Notes under the pieces: generated by a model | The model's database searches: none | What the model was told of the DNA's origin: nothing | Seen by the model: the letters and a program-made list of their open reading frames with translations, nothing else | In this document: positions 1 through 5,491 of the stretch, piece by piece | Position numbering within the stretch: position 1 is the stretch's first letter | Layout: each line of letters starts with the position of its first letter | Assembly: GCA_022570975.1 (NCBI GenBank) | Contig: JACZYS010000080.1 | Span: 3,911-10,153 of the forward strand | DNA from: Candidatus Zixiibacteriota bacterium | Lineage (GTDB): Bacteria > Zixibacteria > MSB-5A5 > GN15 > FEB-12 | Direction of reading: 5' to 3' | DNA length: 6,243 bases | Program-made: the position numbers and the translations under genes

Positions 1-504
1 TACGAAGTGACAATCGAAAATCGTCTGGCCACTGTTCCCTACTGGGTAAATGTGACTGCTTTTGATTATGGCTCTCCTATCGCCGGATTAGCCGCCCTTG
101 AAACATCGTTAACTGTGGGAACACAGGTTGCATATGCGTTAAATTCGCCGGAACTCTCTGCCCAGGAAGATTTGGAAGTATTTGTCTATCCAAACCCATA
201 CCGTAGTGACGGCAACTATAGCCTGGCCGGATATGAAAACAGACTCGGTGCCATGGCTGAAGAAAGAGCTCGTCTCATACATTTTGCCAACCTTCCTCTT
301 AAGTGTACAATAAGGATATTTTCTCTGGACGGAGATCTGGTAAAAGAGATATTTCATGACACTCAGTCCGGAGACCCGACCGCATCTCACGAACAATGGG
401 ACCTGATCACAAGAAACACTCAGGCTGTTGTTTCCGGTCTATATTATTTTGTAATTGAGTCTGAGAGAAAAACCCAGATTGGAAAATTTGTCATCATAAA
501 ATAA
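1..504 (+). CDS. C-terminal end of a surface/secreted protein with a T9SS-type or FlgD-Ig-like C-terminal domain (5' end off the window)
   Basis: The reading frame is already open at base 1 (Tyr-Glu before a GTG at 7), so this is the tail of a longer protein and the GTG is not its start. About 167 residues are visible. The first part (PYWVNVTAFDYGSP, then LAALETS) looks like the end of a beta-rich extracellular domain. The last 110 or so residues carry VYPNPYR, then FANLP, TIRIFSLDGDLVKEI, WDLITRNTQ, VSGLYYFVIES and a final KFVIIK. This order is typical of FlgD-Ig-like and type IX secretion type A sorting domains in FCB-group bacteria, which send or anchor proteins at the cell surface. No membrane segment or catalytic motif is visible, so the function of the missing N-terminal part is unknown. 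The stop (502-504) lies 2 bp from the stop of the convergent phosphatase gene. I am confident it is a real gene and moderately confident of the sorting role. Confidence 0.85.
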   Translation, partial: YEVTIENRLATVPYWVNVTAFDYGSPIAGLAALETSLTVGTQVAYALNSPELSAQEDLEVFVYPNPYRSDGNYSLAGYENRLGAMAEERARLIHFANLPLKCTIRIFSLDGDLVKEIFHDTQSGDPTASHEQWDLITRNTQAVVSGLYYFVIESERKTQIGKFVIIK

Positions 505-506
505 AA

Positions 507-2171
507 TCAGGAGACAGTTCTCTTAATAACCAGCATAGTTACATCATCTGACGGTGGGTAACCTTCAACAAAATCATCAATATCCCTGACCAGATTTTCA
601 CAAATAACTTGAGGGCTCTCGGTCAATGACCTCTTAATCAGGTCATAGAGTCTGTCTTCGCCGTACTGAGCGTTATCTTCTTTCTCCGCTTCGGTTACTC
701 CGTCCGAATAAACAACCAGGACATCATCTGATTCAAAATCAAGTTGTGACTCTTCCCAGTTCATAAGGCCAAAAGCACCAATCATGACTCCCGAAGCGGT
801 CAGAAGATTATTTTCACCACTTTTTCTAACCAGAAAAGCCGGGTTATGGCCGGCATTTATGTAACGTAGTTTGTTATCATTCGGATTGATTATTCCCAAA
901 AACAAGGTAGCAAAATCTTCCGGTTTTGATGACATAAATAATTGAGCCGAGACTTGTTCTACAAGGTGGGTGAGCGATATTTCTTTTTGTTGATAGAGAA
1001 TTCTCAGCGAGGCCAAAATATTTGACATGAGGAGAGCCGCACCCATCCCCTTTCCGCTGACATCAGCTACAAGGAATAGAAAAGAGCCGTCTTCAAGAAG
1101 GCACATATCGTACATGTCTCCGCCTACGGCACGGCACTGCTTTTGAAAAGCATGGACCTCATATCCATTGACTTCGGGGTAAGAAATATCAAGGAGCCGC
1201 TTTTGAATTTCTGTGGCCCGGTTAATCTCAGCCTCCATCAATTGTTTTTCCGCTCTTTCTTCCATCAATACATAGTTAATCAGACGGGAGGCAATTATAT
1301 TTCCAAATATTGCCAGAAGTTTTAAGTATTCATCGTTGTAATGGTGCAATGGTGAAGTTGTATCTACATATAAAATTCCCAGCACCTCCCCCTCTTCAAA
1401 CAGAGGGACAGCCATGGCAGATTTCATTTTTGAGATAACAATCGACTCCTGATTAGCAAATTTTGAATTGTTGGCTGAGTCTTCAATAACAATGGCCTGT
1501 TTATTGGTTAAAATATCATTGATAATAGTTCGGGAAAGTGTCAAACTCCCGCCATCTTTTCCGCCCGGGATATGGCTGGCAGTAATATAAAGTTCTTTGC
1601 TGTCATTATCAGAATCATTTGATGTTAGAATAATATATCTTTCCGCCGGGACAACATTGGCTATCAGCCCCAAAGAGCGCTCCATCATAAGTTGCTTGGG
1701 CTCATCTAAGGTAAGTCTTTTTGCCATATCAAAAAGGGTGGTCAAAACTTCCGGACGTTCGGTAACTTTTGAAGGAAGCGGTTTGAGAGCTTCCTTTATG
1801 TCAAGCAGAACAGATTTTTCCGGCTCACGGTCAATCAGTTGGGTGGTGATTGGACGGGAAGCAAAAGAGCTTGTTTCAGAATCATCGGCAAGTCTGAAAT
1901 CTGTTTCTCCAAAAAGAATTCTGCTGCCAATTTTGATTTCGATGCAGCTGGTTAGTGAAACATCATTGACATAGGTGCCATTATGACTGCCAAGGTCGGT
2001 CAGAAAACATTTTTTATCGGCGGTAAGTTCAAGCTGGGCATGTTTTCTTGATACGGTATTGTTCTCGATAAAAAAATCAGCCTCTGAAGTTCGGCCAATA
2101 ATATATTTCCCCGGTTTTAAATCCCAGTTGTATTCTTTCTTGCCATCGGTTCCAATAAGTTTCAAAATCAC
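507..2171 (-). CDS. FHA-GAF-SpoIIE (PP2C-type) serine/threonine phosphatase
   Basis: This 554-residue cytoplasmic protein has no membrane segment. Residues about 23-90 form an FHA phosphothreonine-binding domain (GR at 26-27, SRKH at 41-44, SHNGTYVND at 62-70). Residues about 145-300 look like a GAF sensor domain (AVPLFEEGEVLGILYVD at 254-270). A helical linker (about 303-328, ending EIQKRLL) leads into a SpoIIE/RsbU-type PP2C domain. Its metal-binding acidic motifs all appear intact: GGDMYD 350-355, VADVSGKGMG 368-377, GHNPA 441-445, YSDGVTEA 488-495 and SDDVT 541-545. The family dephosphorylates serine/threonine phosphoproteins, often anti-sigma-factor antagonists, but no such partner is nearby. 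The start is GTG at 2171: the next in-frame Met is far inside the protein, an in-frame stop lies 8 codons upstream, and AAAGGA (2178-2183) sits 6 nt away as a ribosome binding site. It lies 31 bp downstream of the glycosyltransferase gene and is probably co-transcribed with it. Substrate and signal are unknown. Confidence 0.93.
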   Translation of the reverse strand: MILKLIGTDGKKEYNWDLKPGKYIIGRTSEADFFIENNTVSRKHAQLELTADKKCFLTDLGSHNGTYVNDVSLTSCIEIKIGSRILFGETDFRLADDSETSSFASRPITTQLIDREPEKSVLLDIKEALKPLPSKVTERPEVLTTLFDMAKRLTLDEPKQLMMERSLGLIANVVPAERYIILTSNDSDNDSKELYITASHIPGGKDGGSLTLSRTIINDILTNKQAIVIEDSANNSKFANQESIVISKMKSAMAVPLFEEGEVLGILYVDTTSPLHHYNDEYLKLLAIFGNIIASRLINYVLMEERAEKQLMEAEINRATEIQKRLLDISYPEVNGYEVHAFQKQCRAVGGDMYDMCLLEDGSFLFLVADVSGKGMGAALLMSNILASLRILYQQKEISLTHLVEQVSAQLFMSSKPEDFATLFLGIINPNDNKLRYINAGHNPAFLVRKSGENNLLTASGVMIGAFGLMNWEESQLDFESDDVLVVYSDGVTEAEKEDNAQYGEDRLYDLIKRSLTESPQVICENLVRDIDDFVEGYPPSDDVTMLVIKRTVS

Positions 2172-2177
2172 CAGTTT

Positions 2178-2183
2178 TCCTTT
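2178..2183 (-). promoter_or_regulatory. Ribosome binding site fixing the GTG start of the phosphatase gene
   Basis: On the minus strand AAAGGA lies 6 nt before the GTG at 2171. The first in-frame ATG would remove the whole FHA domain, so this Shine-Dalgarno match decides the start. Confidence 0.7.
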
Positions 2184-2202
2184 ATCACTTTGTTATCGAT
2201 AT

Positions 2203-3336
2203 TTATACCTTACCCATAAAATCGGAAATTTTTTGGAATCCGTCAATAGCATATTTCCCCCAGCCGTTATAAGACATTTTGGACAAAATCTCTCTTTTTT
2301 CTTTCTTTGAGACAATATTGGCCAGTTGCCCAATGTCTCCTGTATTTTCTAACTCCATCGCAACCCCTTCACCCAACAGCTTGTCCCGGTTTAAAGGAGC
2401 AAAAGAACCGTAGTGAGGTGTCAGGATGAACAGAGGCAGACCCAAACCCAGGGCCCAGTTACTTCTTTCATGAGATGGAGCCACAAAATAATCAAAGAGG
2501 TCAAAACAGTTGCCGGTGAGAGCAGTTTCTTCCTCTCTGCTGTCAAAAGTCACGATATTTAAACTTCTTTTGCACTCTATTGTCAAATCATTATTATCAG
2601 CAAGAAGATTGGACATTTGTTTACTGAGTCTTCCTTTTTTTTTGCAAAAGACAATTGCCTTCCCGCCTGCGGACATAACCGCAAGAACGGTTTCAACTAT
2701 TGTCCTGACATGTCTTGAAGGCTCGGCGCCGGAACTGAAAAATGCTCCGCAGAGACAATCTGCTTCTTCTATTCGCTTTATTCTATACTCAAATCTTGTT
2801 TCGGCTCTTTCAATCAATTCAGGATCGATACATAAGCCGGTTGTGTGAATCTGTGAGTTGTCATATCCGGCGCAAATAAATTTATCAGCCACTTCTTTTG
2901 TAGGAACAAAAAGTTGTGATGCTCCTTTGGGAAGCTCAGTCAAGGGCACCACTGTCTCTCCGTGCTGGTAGAAAAGATTTGTCTTTGGTGAAAGTATCTT
3001 GACCAAAAGAGGGTGGGCGACTATAAGAGCCGAGTCATCTGCTTTATTGTTAATTGTTATGGAACGACCTAATACGGATAGTAAAAAATCAGAATGATTG
3101 ATATGCTTACTGCCTCTAATAAACTTGTATAATCTGCCAATCAGATTCCCAGAGCTGCCCGAGATATAAAGCTGATAGATAAGTTTCCACAACCAAAAAG
3201 AAAGTCCCCGTGACTGTTTGAAAACGTCGGTCGATGAATATTCAATTCTGTTTTTATTGAGAAAATATTTGATACCGTCCAGATAAAAGGGATGCCCCCG
3301 GCCTATTTCCGTATAGAGAAACTGAATTGCTTTCAT
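2203..3336 (-). CDS. Predicted GT-B fold glycosyltransferase (GT28/MGDG synthase-like)
   Basis: This 377-residue protein probably moves a sugar from a nucleotide-sugar donor to a lipid or glycan. It opens with a beta strand and a glycine-histidine loop (QFLYTEIGRGHPFYLDGI, GRGH at 12-15), as in the N-terminal acceptor domain of MurG, MGDG synthase and other GT-B enzymes. Residues 197-204 (GAFFSSGA) fit the first loop of the C-terminal domain. Residues 288-316 (SHERSNWALGLGLPLFIL, then PHYGSFAPLN) fit the donor-binding region, where related enzymes read E-A-L-A-x-G-x-P. No signal peptide or clear membrane helix is present, although the aromatic stretch at about 45-60 (LSFWLWKLIYQLYI) could touch the membrane. 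ATG at 3336 is the only possible start, because an in-frame TAA lies one codon upstream. There is no good Shine-Dalgarno at normal distance, and a palindrome overlaps the start codon. It is the first gene of a probable pair with the phosphatase. The fold is likely; donor and acceptor are unknown. UDP-GlcNAc 2-epimerase-like proteins share this fold. Confidence 0.75.
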   Translation of the reverse strand: MKAIQFLYTEIGRGHPFYLDGIKYFLNKNRIEYSSTDVFKQSRGLSFWLWKLIYQLYISGSSGNLIGRLYKFIRGSKHINHSDFLLSVLGRSITINNKADDSALIVAHPLLVKILSPKTNLFYQHGETVVPLTELPKGASQLFVPTKEVADKFICAGYDNSQIHTTGLCIDPELIERAETRFEYRIKRIEEADCLCGAFFSSGAEPSRHVRTIVETVLAVMSAGGKAIVFCKKKGRLSKQMSNLLADNNDLTIECKRSLNIVTFDSREEETALTGNCFDLFDYFVAPSHERSNWALGLGLPLFILTPHYGSFAPLNRDKLLGEGVAMELENTGDIGQLANIVSKKEKREILSKMSYNGWGKYAIDGFQKISDFMGKV

Positions 3337-3351
3337 TGCTTAAATAAGCAA
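3336..3351. repeat. Perfect inverted repeat at the glycosyltransferase start codon
   Basis: The arms TTGCTTA (3336-3342) and TAAGCAA (3345-3351) are perfect complements separated by 2 bp. The repeat includes the A of the ATG and the upstream in-frame TAA. As DNA it could be a small operator. As RNA it could form a 6-bp hairpin with a 4-nt loop directly against the start codon. It replaces the position where a Shine-Dalgarno would normally lie. The symmetry is seen directly; a regulatory role is inference. Confidence 0.45.
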
Positions 3352-3407
3352 GAGATTTCCCGATTGAGAAGCTTTAAAATTGTTCTTTTGACTGCTTGAT
3401 TTGTGCC

Positions 3408-3435
3408 AAAAAAAAACCGGCCAGAGACCGGTTTT
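3408..3435 (-). terminator. Rho-independent terminator downstream of cheW
   Basis: On the minus strand a perfect 8-bp stem, AAAACCGG pairing with CCGGTTTT, encloses a 7-nt loop (3421-3427). It runs directly into nine T residues (the A run at 3408-3416 on the plus strand). It starts 23 bp after the cheW stop codon, the right place to end the cheW transcript before the glycosyltransferase gene. The plus-strand reading is followed by TTTTCTTATTT, so weak activity in the other direction is possible, but no plus-strand gene leads into it. Confidence 0.9.
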
Positions 3436-3458
3436 CTTATTTATGTACTCTGAAACTA

Positions 3459-3950
3459 TTATTCCATTGAAGACAATTCGCCTACATCTATGGCTTTGGA
3501 AAGATCCAGGAATATCAAAAGGCGATCTTCCAACTTGGCGACACCTTTTATATATTCTGAATTGACACCGGTTACAATTTCGGGAGCCGGTTCTAAAGTA
3601 TTGGCTGGTAATCGCAATACTTCTGATACTGAGTCAACAACCATACCAATAATGCTGCCTTCGATATCGACTACAACAATACGGGTGTTCTTGTCAGCTT
3701 CTTTCATTTCCAGGCTAAATCTTTTTCTCAAGTCAACTATTGGAATCACTTTTCCGCGAAGGTTTATAACACCTTCAACATAACTCGGTGCTTGAGGCAC
3801 TTTGGTGATTTCCACCATGCGGTTGATTTCCTGAACCTTCAGGATATCTACACCAAATTCTTCATTTCCAATGTTAAAAGAGACCAGCTGAAGCAGCTCT
3901 TCGGAAGTTGCTCCCGCCTTACTGCCTATTTCTGTAAGTGCATTGCTCAT
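3459..3950 (-). CDS. cheW: CheW chemotaxis coupling protein
   Basis: This 163-residue soluble protein covers one CheW domain (residues about 18-155) with short tails, the usual size for the family. CheW links chemoreceptors (MCPs) to the histidine kinase CheA in polar signalling arrays. Recognisable blocks are LVSFNIGNEEFGVDILKVQEI (22-42), YVEGVINLRGKVIPIVDLR (57-75, with the conserved Asn-Leu-Arg-Gly of the receptor-binding face), VVDSVSEVLRLP (104-115) and YIKGVAKLEDRLLIFLDLSK (133-152). There is no receiver domain, so it is not CheV. ATG at 3950 is preceded at 7 nt by a strong Shine-Dalgarno, GGGGGAG (3958-3964). A terminator lies just downstream and a long intergenic region upstream, so it appears to be transcribed alone. 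No cheA, receptor, cheB or cheR gene is in the window. It may serve a main chemotaxis cluster elsewhere or a separate chemosensory system. Confidence 0.96.
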   Translation of the reverse strand: MSNALTEIGSKAGATSEELLQLVSFNIGNEEFGVDILKVQEINRMVEITKVPQAPSYVEGVINLRGKVIPIVDLRKRFSLEMKEADKNTRIVVVDIEGSIIGMVVDSVSEVLRLPANTLEPAPEIVTGVNSEYIKGVAKLEDRLLIFLDLSKAIDVGELSSME

Positions 3951-3957
3951 TTTGTAG

Positions 3958-3964
3958 CTCCCCC
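3958..3964 (-). promoter_or_regulatory. Strong Shine-Dalgarno for cheW
   Basis: On the minus strand GGGGGAG sits 7 nt before the cheW ATG. It is the strongest ribosome binding site in the window and confirms the start. Confidence 0.75.
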
Positions 3965-3985
3965 GTATAATTTGGGTTATTGTAA

Positions 3986-3991
3986 ATTATA
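3986..3991 (-). promoter_or_regulatory. Candidate -10 box of a cheW promoter
   Basis: TATAAT on the minus strand, with 34 bp between it and the cheW ATG, would place transcription start about 28 bp before the start codon. No good TTGACA-like box lies 16-18 bp upstream. Instead that area holds a short CCGGA/TCCGG inverted repeat (4012-4016 and 4026-4030), which could be an activator site. In AT-rich DNA a TATAAT match can arise by chance, so this is tentative. Confidence 0.35.
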
Positions 3992-4130
3992 TTTTCTTTC
4001 TTATCAGATCTCCGGAATACTTTTGTCCGGCTTATCCTTATTCTTAATTATCGGAGAATCGATTACTAACTTTAGATATATTAGTCGATCGTACATATAT
4101 CTGAAACATCTCATCTGGTATCAGTCGTTG

Positions 4131-4148
4131 TTGTAATCTATTGTAATC
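4131..4148. repeat. Two direct repeats of TTGTAATC spaced one helical turn apart
   Basis: TTGTAATC occurs at 4131-4138 and 4141-4148, start to start 10 bp, so both copies face the same side of the helix. This is a common layout for a dimer-binding or tandem regulator site. It lies near the middle of the divergent intergenic region, about 200 bp from the peptidase start and 180 bp from the cheW start. The repeat is seen directly; the role is inference. Confidence 0.3.
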
Positions 4149-4288
4149 AAGTTAATTATCTGTCTCATTTAAAGTGTTTCTATACATACGGACTGCCTTA
4201 ATTTTGAGCAGATTTCAGAATACTCTACTTTTTGATATGAATTTATCGGAAAATTACAATTTTAACCAACATGAAATATTGTCACCAG

Positions 4289-4319
4289 TTGCAATATGAA
4301 TCAAAACAATATATCTTTG
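4289..4319 (+). promoter_or_regulatory. Candidate promoter of the M29 peptidase gene, Bacteroidota-like
   Basis: TATCTTTG (4312-4319) matches the TAnnTTTG -7 element described for Bacteroidota, and TTG (4289-4291) lies 20 bp before it, about where the -33 element is expected. Read as a sigma-70 promoter, TTGCAA (4289-4294), a 17-bp spacer and TATCTT also fit loosely. Either reading gives a short 5' leader of roughly 25-30 nt. It overlaps a CAATAT repeat cluster that could be an operator. Confidence 0.4.
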
Positions 4320-4342
4320 TGGCAAAAATCTAATGAAATTAT

Positions 4343-4346
4343 GAGG
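4343..4346 (+). promoter_or_regulatory. Ribosome binding site of the M29 peptidase gene
   Basis: GAGG, within TGAGGA, lies 5 nt before the ATG at 4352 and supports that start. Confidence 0.6.
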
Positions 4347-4351
4347 ATAAT

Positions 4352-5488
4352 ATGAAAGATAAGCGCAACGAAGTACTTGCCAGACAGTTAATTGATTATT
4401 CCACTAAAGTTAAAAAAGGGCAGACTCTTTACCTTGAAATCAAGGGAAAAGAGACTCTTGAATTAGGCAAGCAGGTTATAAGGATTGCCACTGAAAAAGG
4501 GGTCACTGTCTTCTGGTATTACAATGATGAGTCTTTACTTCGGCATTGGGTCAAAAATGCCAGCGATGAGCAGTTTAAACAGCAGGCCGGGCTCCATTTA
4601 GGCTTGATGCAAAAAGCTGATGCCTATATTGGCTTGAGGGGCTCAGATAATCCCTTTGATATGGCCGATATACCACAAGATAGGATAGACAAATTCGGGG
4701 CATTGTTCTATAAACCGGTTCATCTGGAAGAGCGGGTAAAAAGAACTAACTGGGTCGTCCTGCGTTATCCCAACAACGCCATGGCTCAACTGGCTGAAAC
4801 ATCACAGGAGAGTTTCGAAGATTTTTATTTTAATGTCTGCTGTGCCGACTACGGCAAAATGTCAAAAGCCCAGGACAAGCTTTTTGAGCTTATGTCTCAA
4901 ACTGATAAAGTGCATATAAAATCACCCGGAACAGATTTGACTTTTTCGATTAAGGATATTCCCTGCGTGAAGTGTGACGGTGAAAGAAATATTCCTGACG
5001 GCGAAGTTTACACGGCTCCGGTAAGAGAGTCGGTCAACGGTAAAATCACTTTTAACACTCCTTCTCTATATCAAGGCTCGGTTTATAACAGTATCTCCTA
5101 TACATTTAAGGATGGAAAAATTATTGAGGCAACCTGCGAGGGTGACATTGTCAAATTGAACAAGATTCTTGATACCGATGAAGGAGCAAGGTATGTGGGA
5201 GAGTTTGCAATCGGCGTCAATCCGTTCATTCTCCATCCCATGAAAGACACCCTCTTTGATGAAAAGATAGCCGGCTCATTTCATTTTACTCCCGGTCAAT
5301 GTTATGATGAAGCTTCAAACGGCAACCAGTCTTCCATTCACTGGGATTTGGTGTTAATCCAGAGACCTGATTATGGCGGCGGTGAAATTTATTTTGATGA
5401 CAATTTGATTAGAAAAGACGGTGTTTTTACTGATGCGGAAATGGAGAAATCTTTCTCTGCAGAAAATTTGGCTTCCAAAGATTTGTAA
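4352..5488 (+). CDS. Family M29 metallo-aminopeptidase (leucyl aminopeptidase, AmpS/thermophilic type)
   Basis: This 378-residue cytoplasmic enzyme has no signal peptide or membrane segment. M29 enzymes remove N-terminal residues from peptides using two metal ions, usually zinc or cobalt, and help recycle peptides. All six expected metal ligands are recognisable: Glu218 (PDGEVYTAP), Glu284 (RYVGEFAIG), His311 and Tyr318 (SFHFTPGQCY), and His330 and Asp332 (SSIHWDLV). The 66-residue gap between the two Glu and the 7-residue His-Tyr gap agree with my recollection of the family. The stretch from Tyr318 to His330 is 12 residues, shorter than the roughly 24 I recall in the Thermus and Bacillus enzymes, which suggests the short-loop subfamily. 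Length is near the family norm. ATG at 4352 is supported by GAGG (4343-4346) 5 nt upstream, and no other in-frame start fits. It appears to be transcribed alone and ends 3 bp from the convergent transporter stop. Confidence 0.93.
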   Translation: MKDKRNEVLARQLIDYSTKVKKGQTLYLEIKGKETLELGKQVIRIATEKGVTVFWYYNDESLLRHWVKNASDEQFKQQAGLHLGLMQKADAYIGLRGSDNPFDMADIPQDRIDKFGALFYKPVHLEERVKRTNWVVLRYPNNAMAQLAETSQESFEDFYFNVCCADYGKMSKAQDKLFELMSQTDKVHIKSPGTDLTFSIKDIPCVKCDGERNIPDGEVYTAPVRESVNGKITFNTPSLYQGSVYNSISYTFKDGKIIEATCEGDIVKLNKILDTDEGARYVGEFAIGVNPFILHPMKDTLFDEKIAGSFHFTPGQCYDEASNGNQSSIHWDLVLIQRPDYGGGEIYFDDNLIRKDGVFTDAEMEKSFSAENLASKDL

Positions 5489-5491
5489 AGT

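Larger units (their letters stand above)
3951..4351. other. AT-rich divergent intergenic region between cheW and the M29 peptidase gene
   Basis: These 401 bp lie between divergent genes and must hold both promoters. I see no convincing coding frame and no tRNA or recognisable riboswitch. Visible elements are the candidate cheW -10 (3986-3991), an imperfect inverted repeat (ATCGA, 3-nt bulge, CTAA at 4058-4069 against TTAGTCGAT at 4081-4089), two copies of TTGTAATC ten bases apart (4131-4138, 4141-4148), and a CAATAT/ATATTG cluster over the candidate peptidase promoter (4276-4312). The length exceeds what two simple promoters need, so a small RNA or extra regulatory sites are possible but not shown. 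Confidence 0.6.

Noticed and set aside
7..9. GTG as the start codon of the first gene
   Set aside because: The frame is open to base 1, and the protein begins in the middle of a domain with no ribosome site, so the gene is cut by the window edge.
1597..1974. Plus-strand open frame opposite the phosphatase gene
   Set aside because: It lies antisense inside a gene with clear FHA and GAF domains, has no recognisable motif, and its serine-rich composition is typical of an antisense shadow.
3408..3435. Terminator hairpin as part of a mobile-element end or repeat array
   Set aside because: It is a single hairpin with a perfect T run just after the cheW stop, fully explained as a Rho-independent terminator.
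507..3950. Phosphatase, glycosyltransferase and cheW as one chemosensory operon
   Set aside because: A strong terminator follows cheW, and no CheA or receptor is present. Adjacency alone does not support one operon.
4012..4030. CCGGA/TCCGG inverted repeat as a terminator
   Set aside because: The stem is only 5 bp and neither strand has a following T run; at most it is a weak protein-binding site.
3792..4136. Plus-strand open frame spanning the cheW 5' end and the intergenic region
   Set aside because: It is partly antisense to cheW, has no domain or ribosome site, and its composition reflects AT-rich non-coding DNA.
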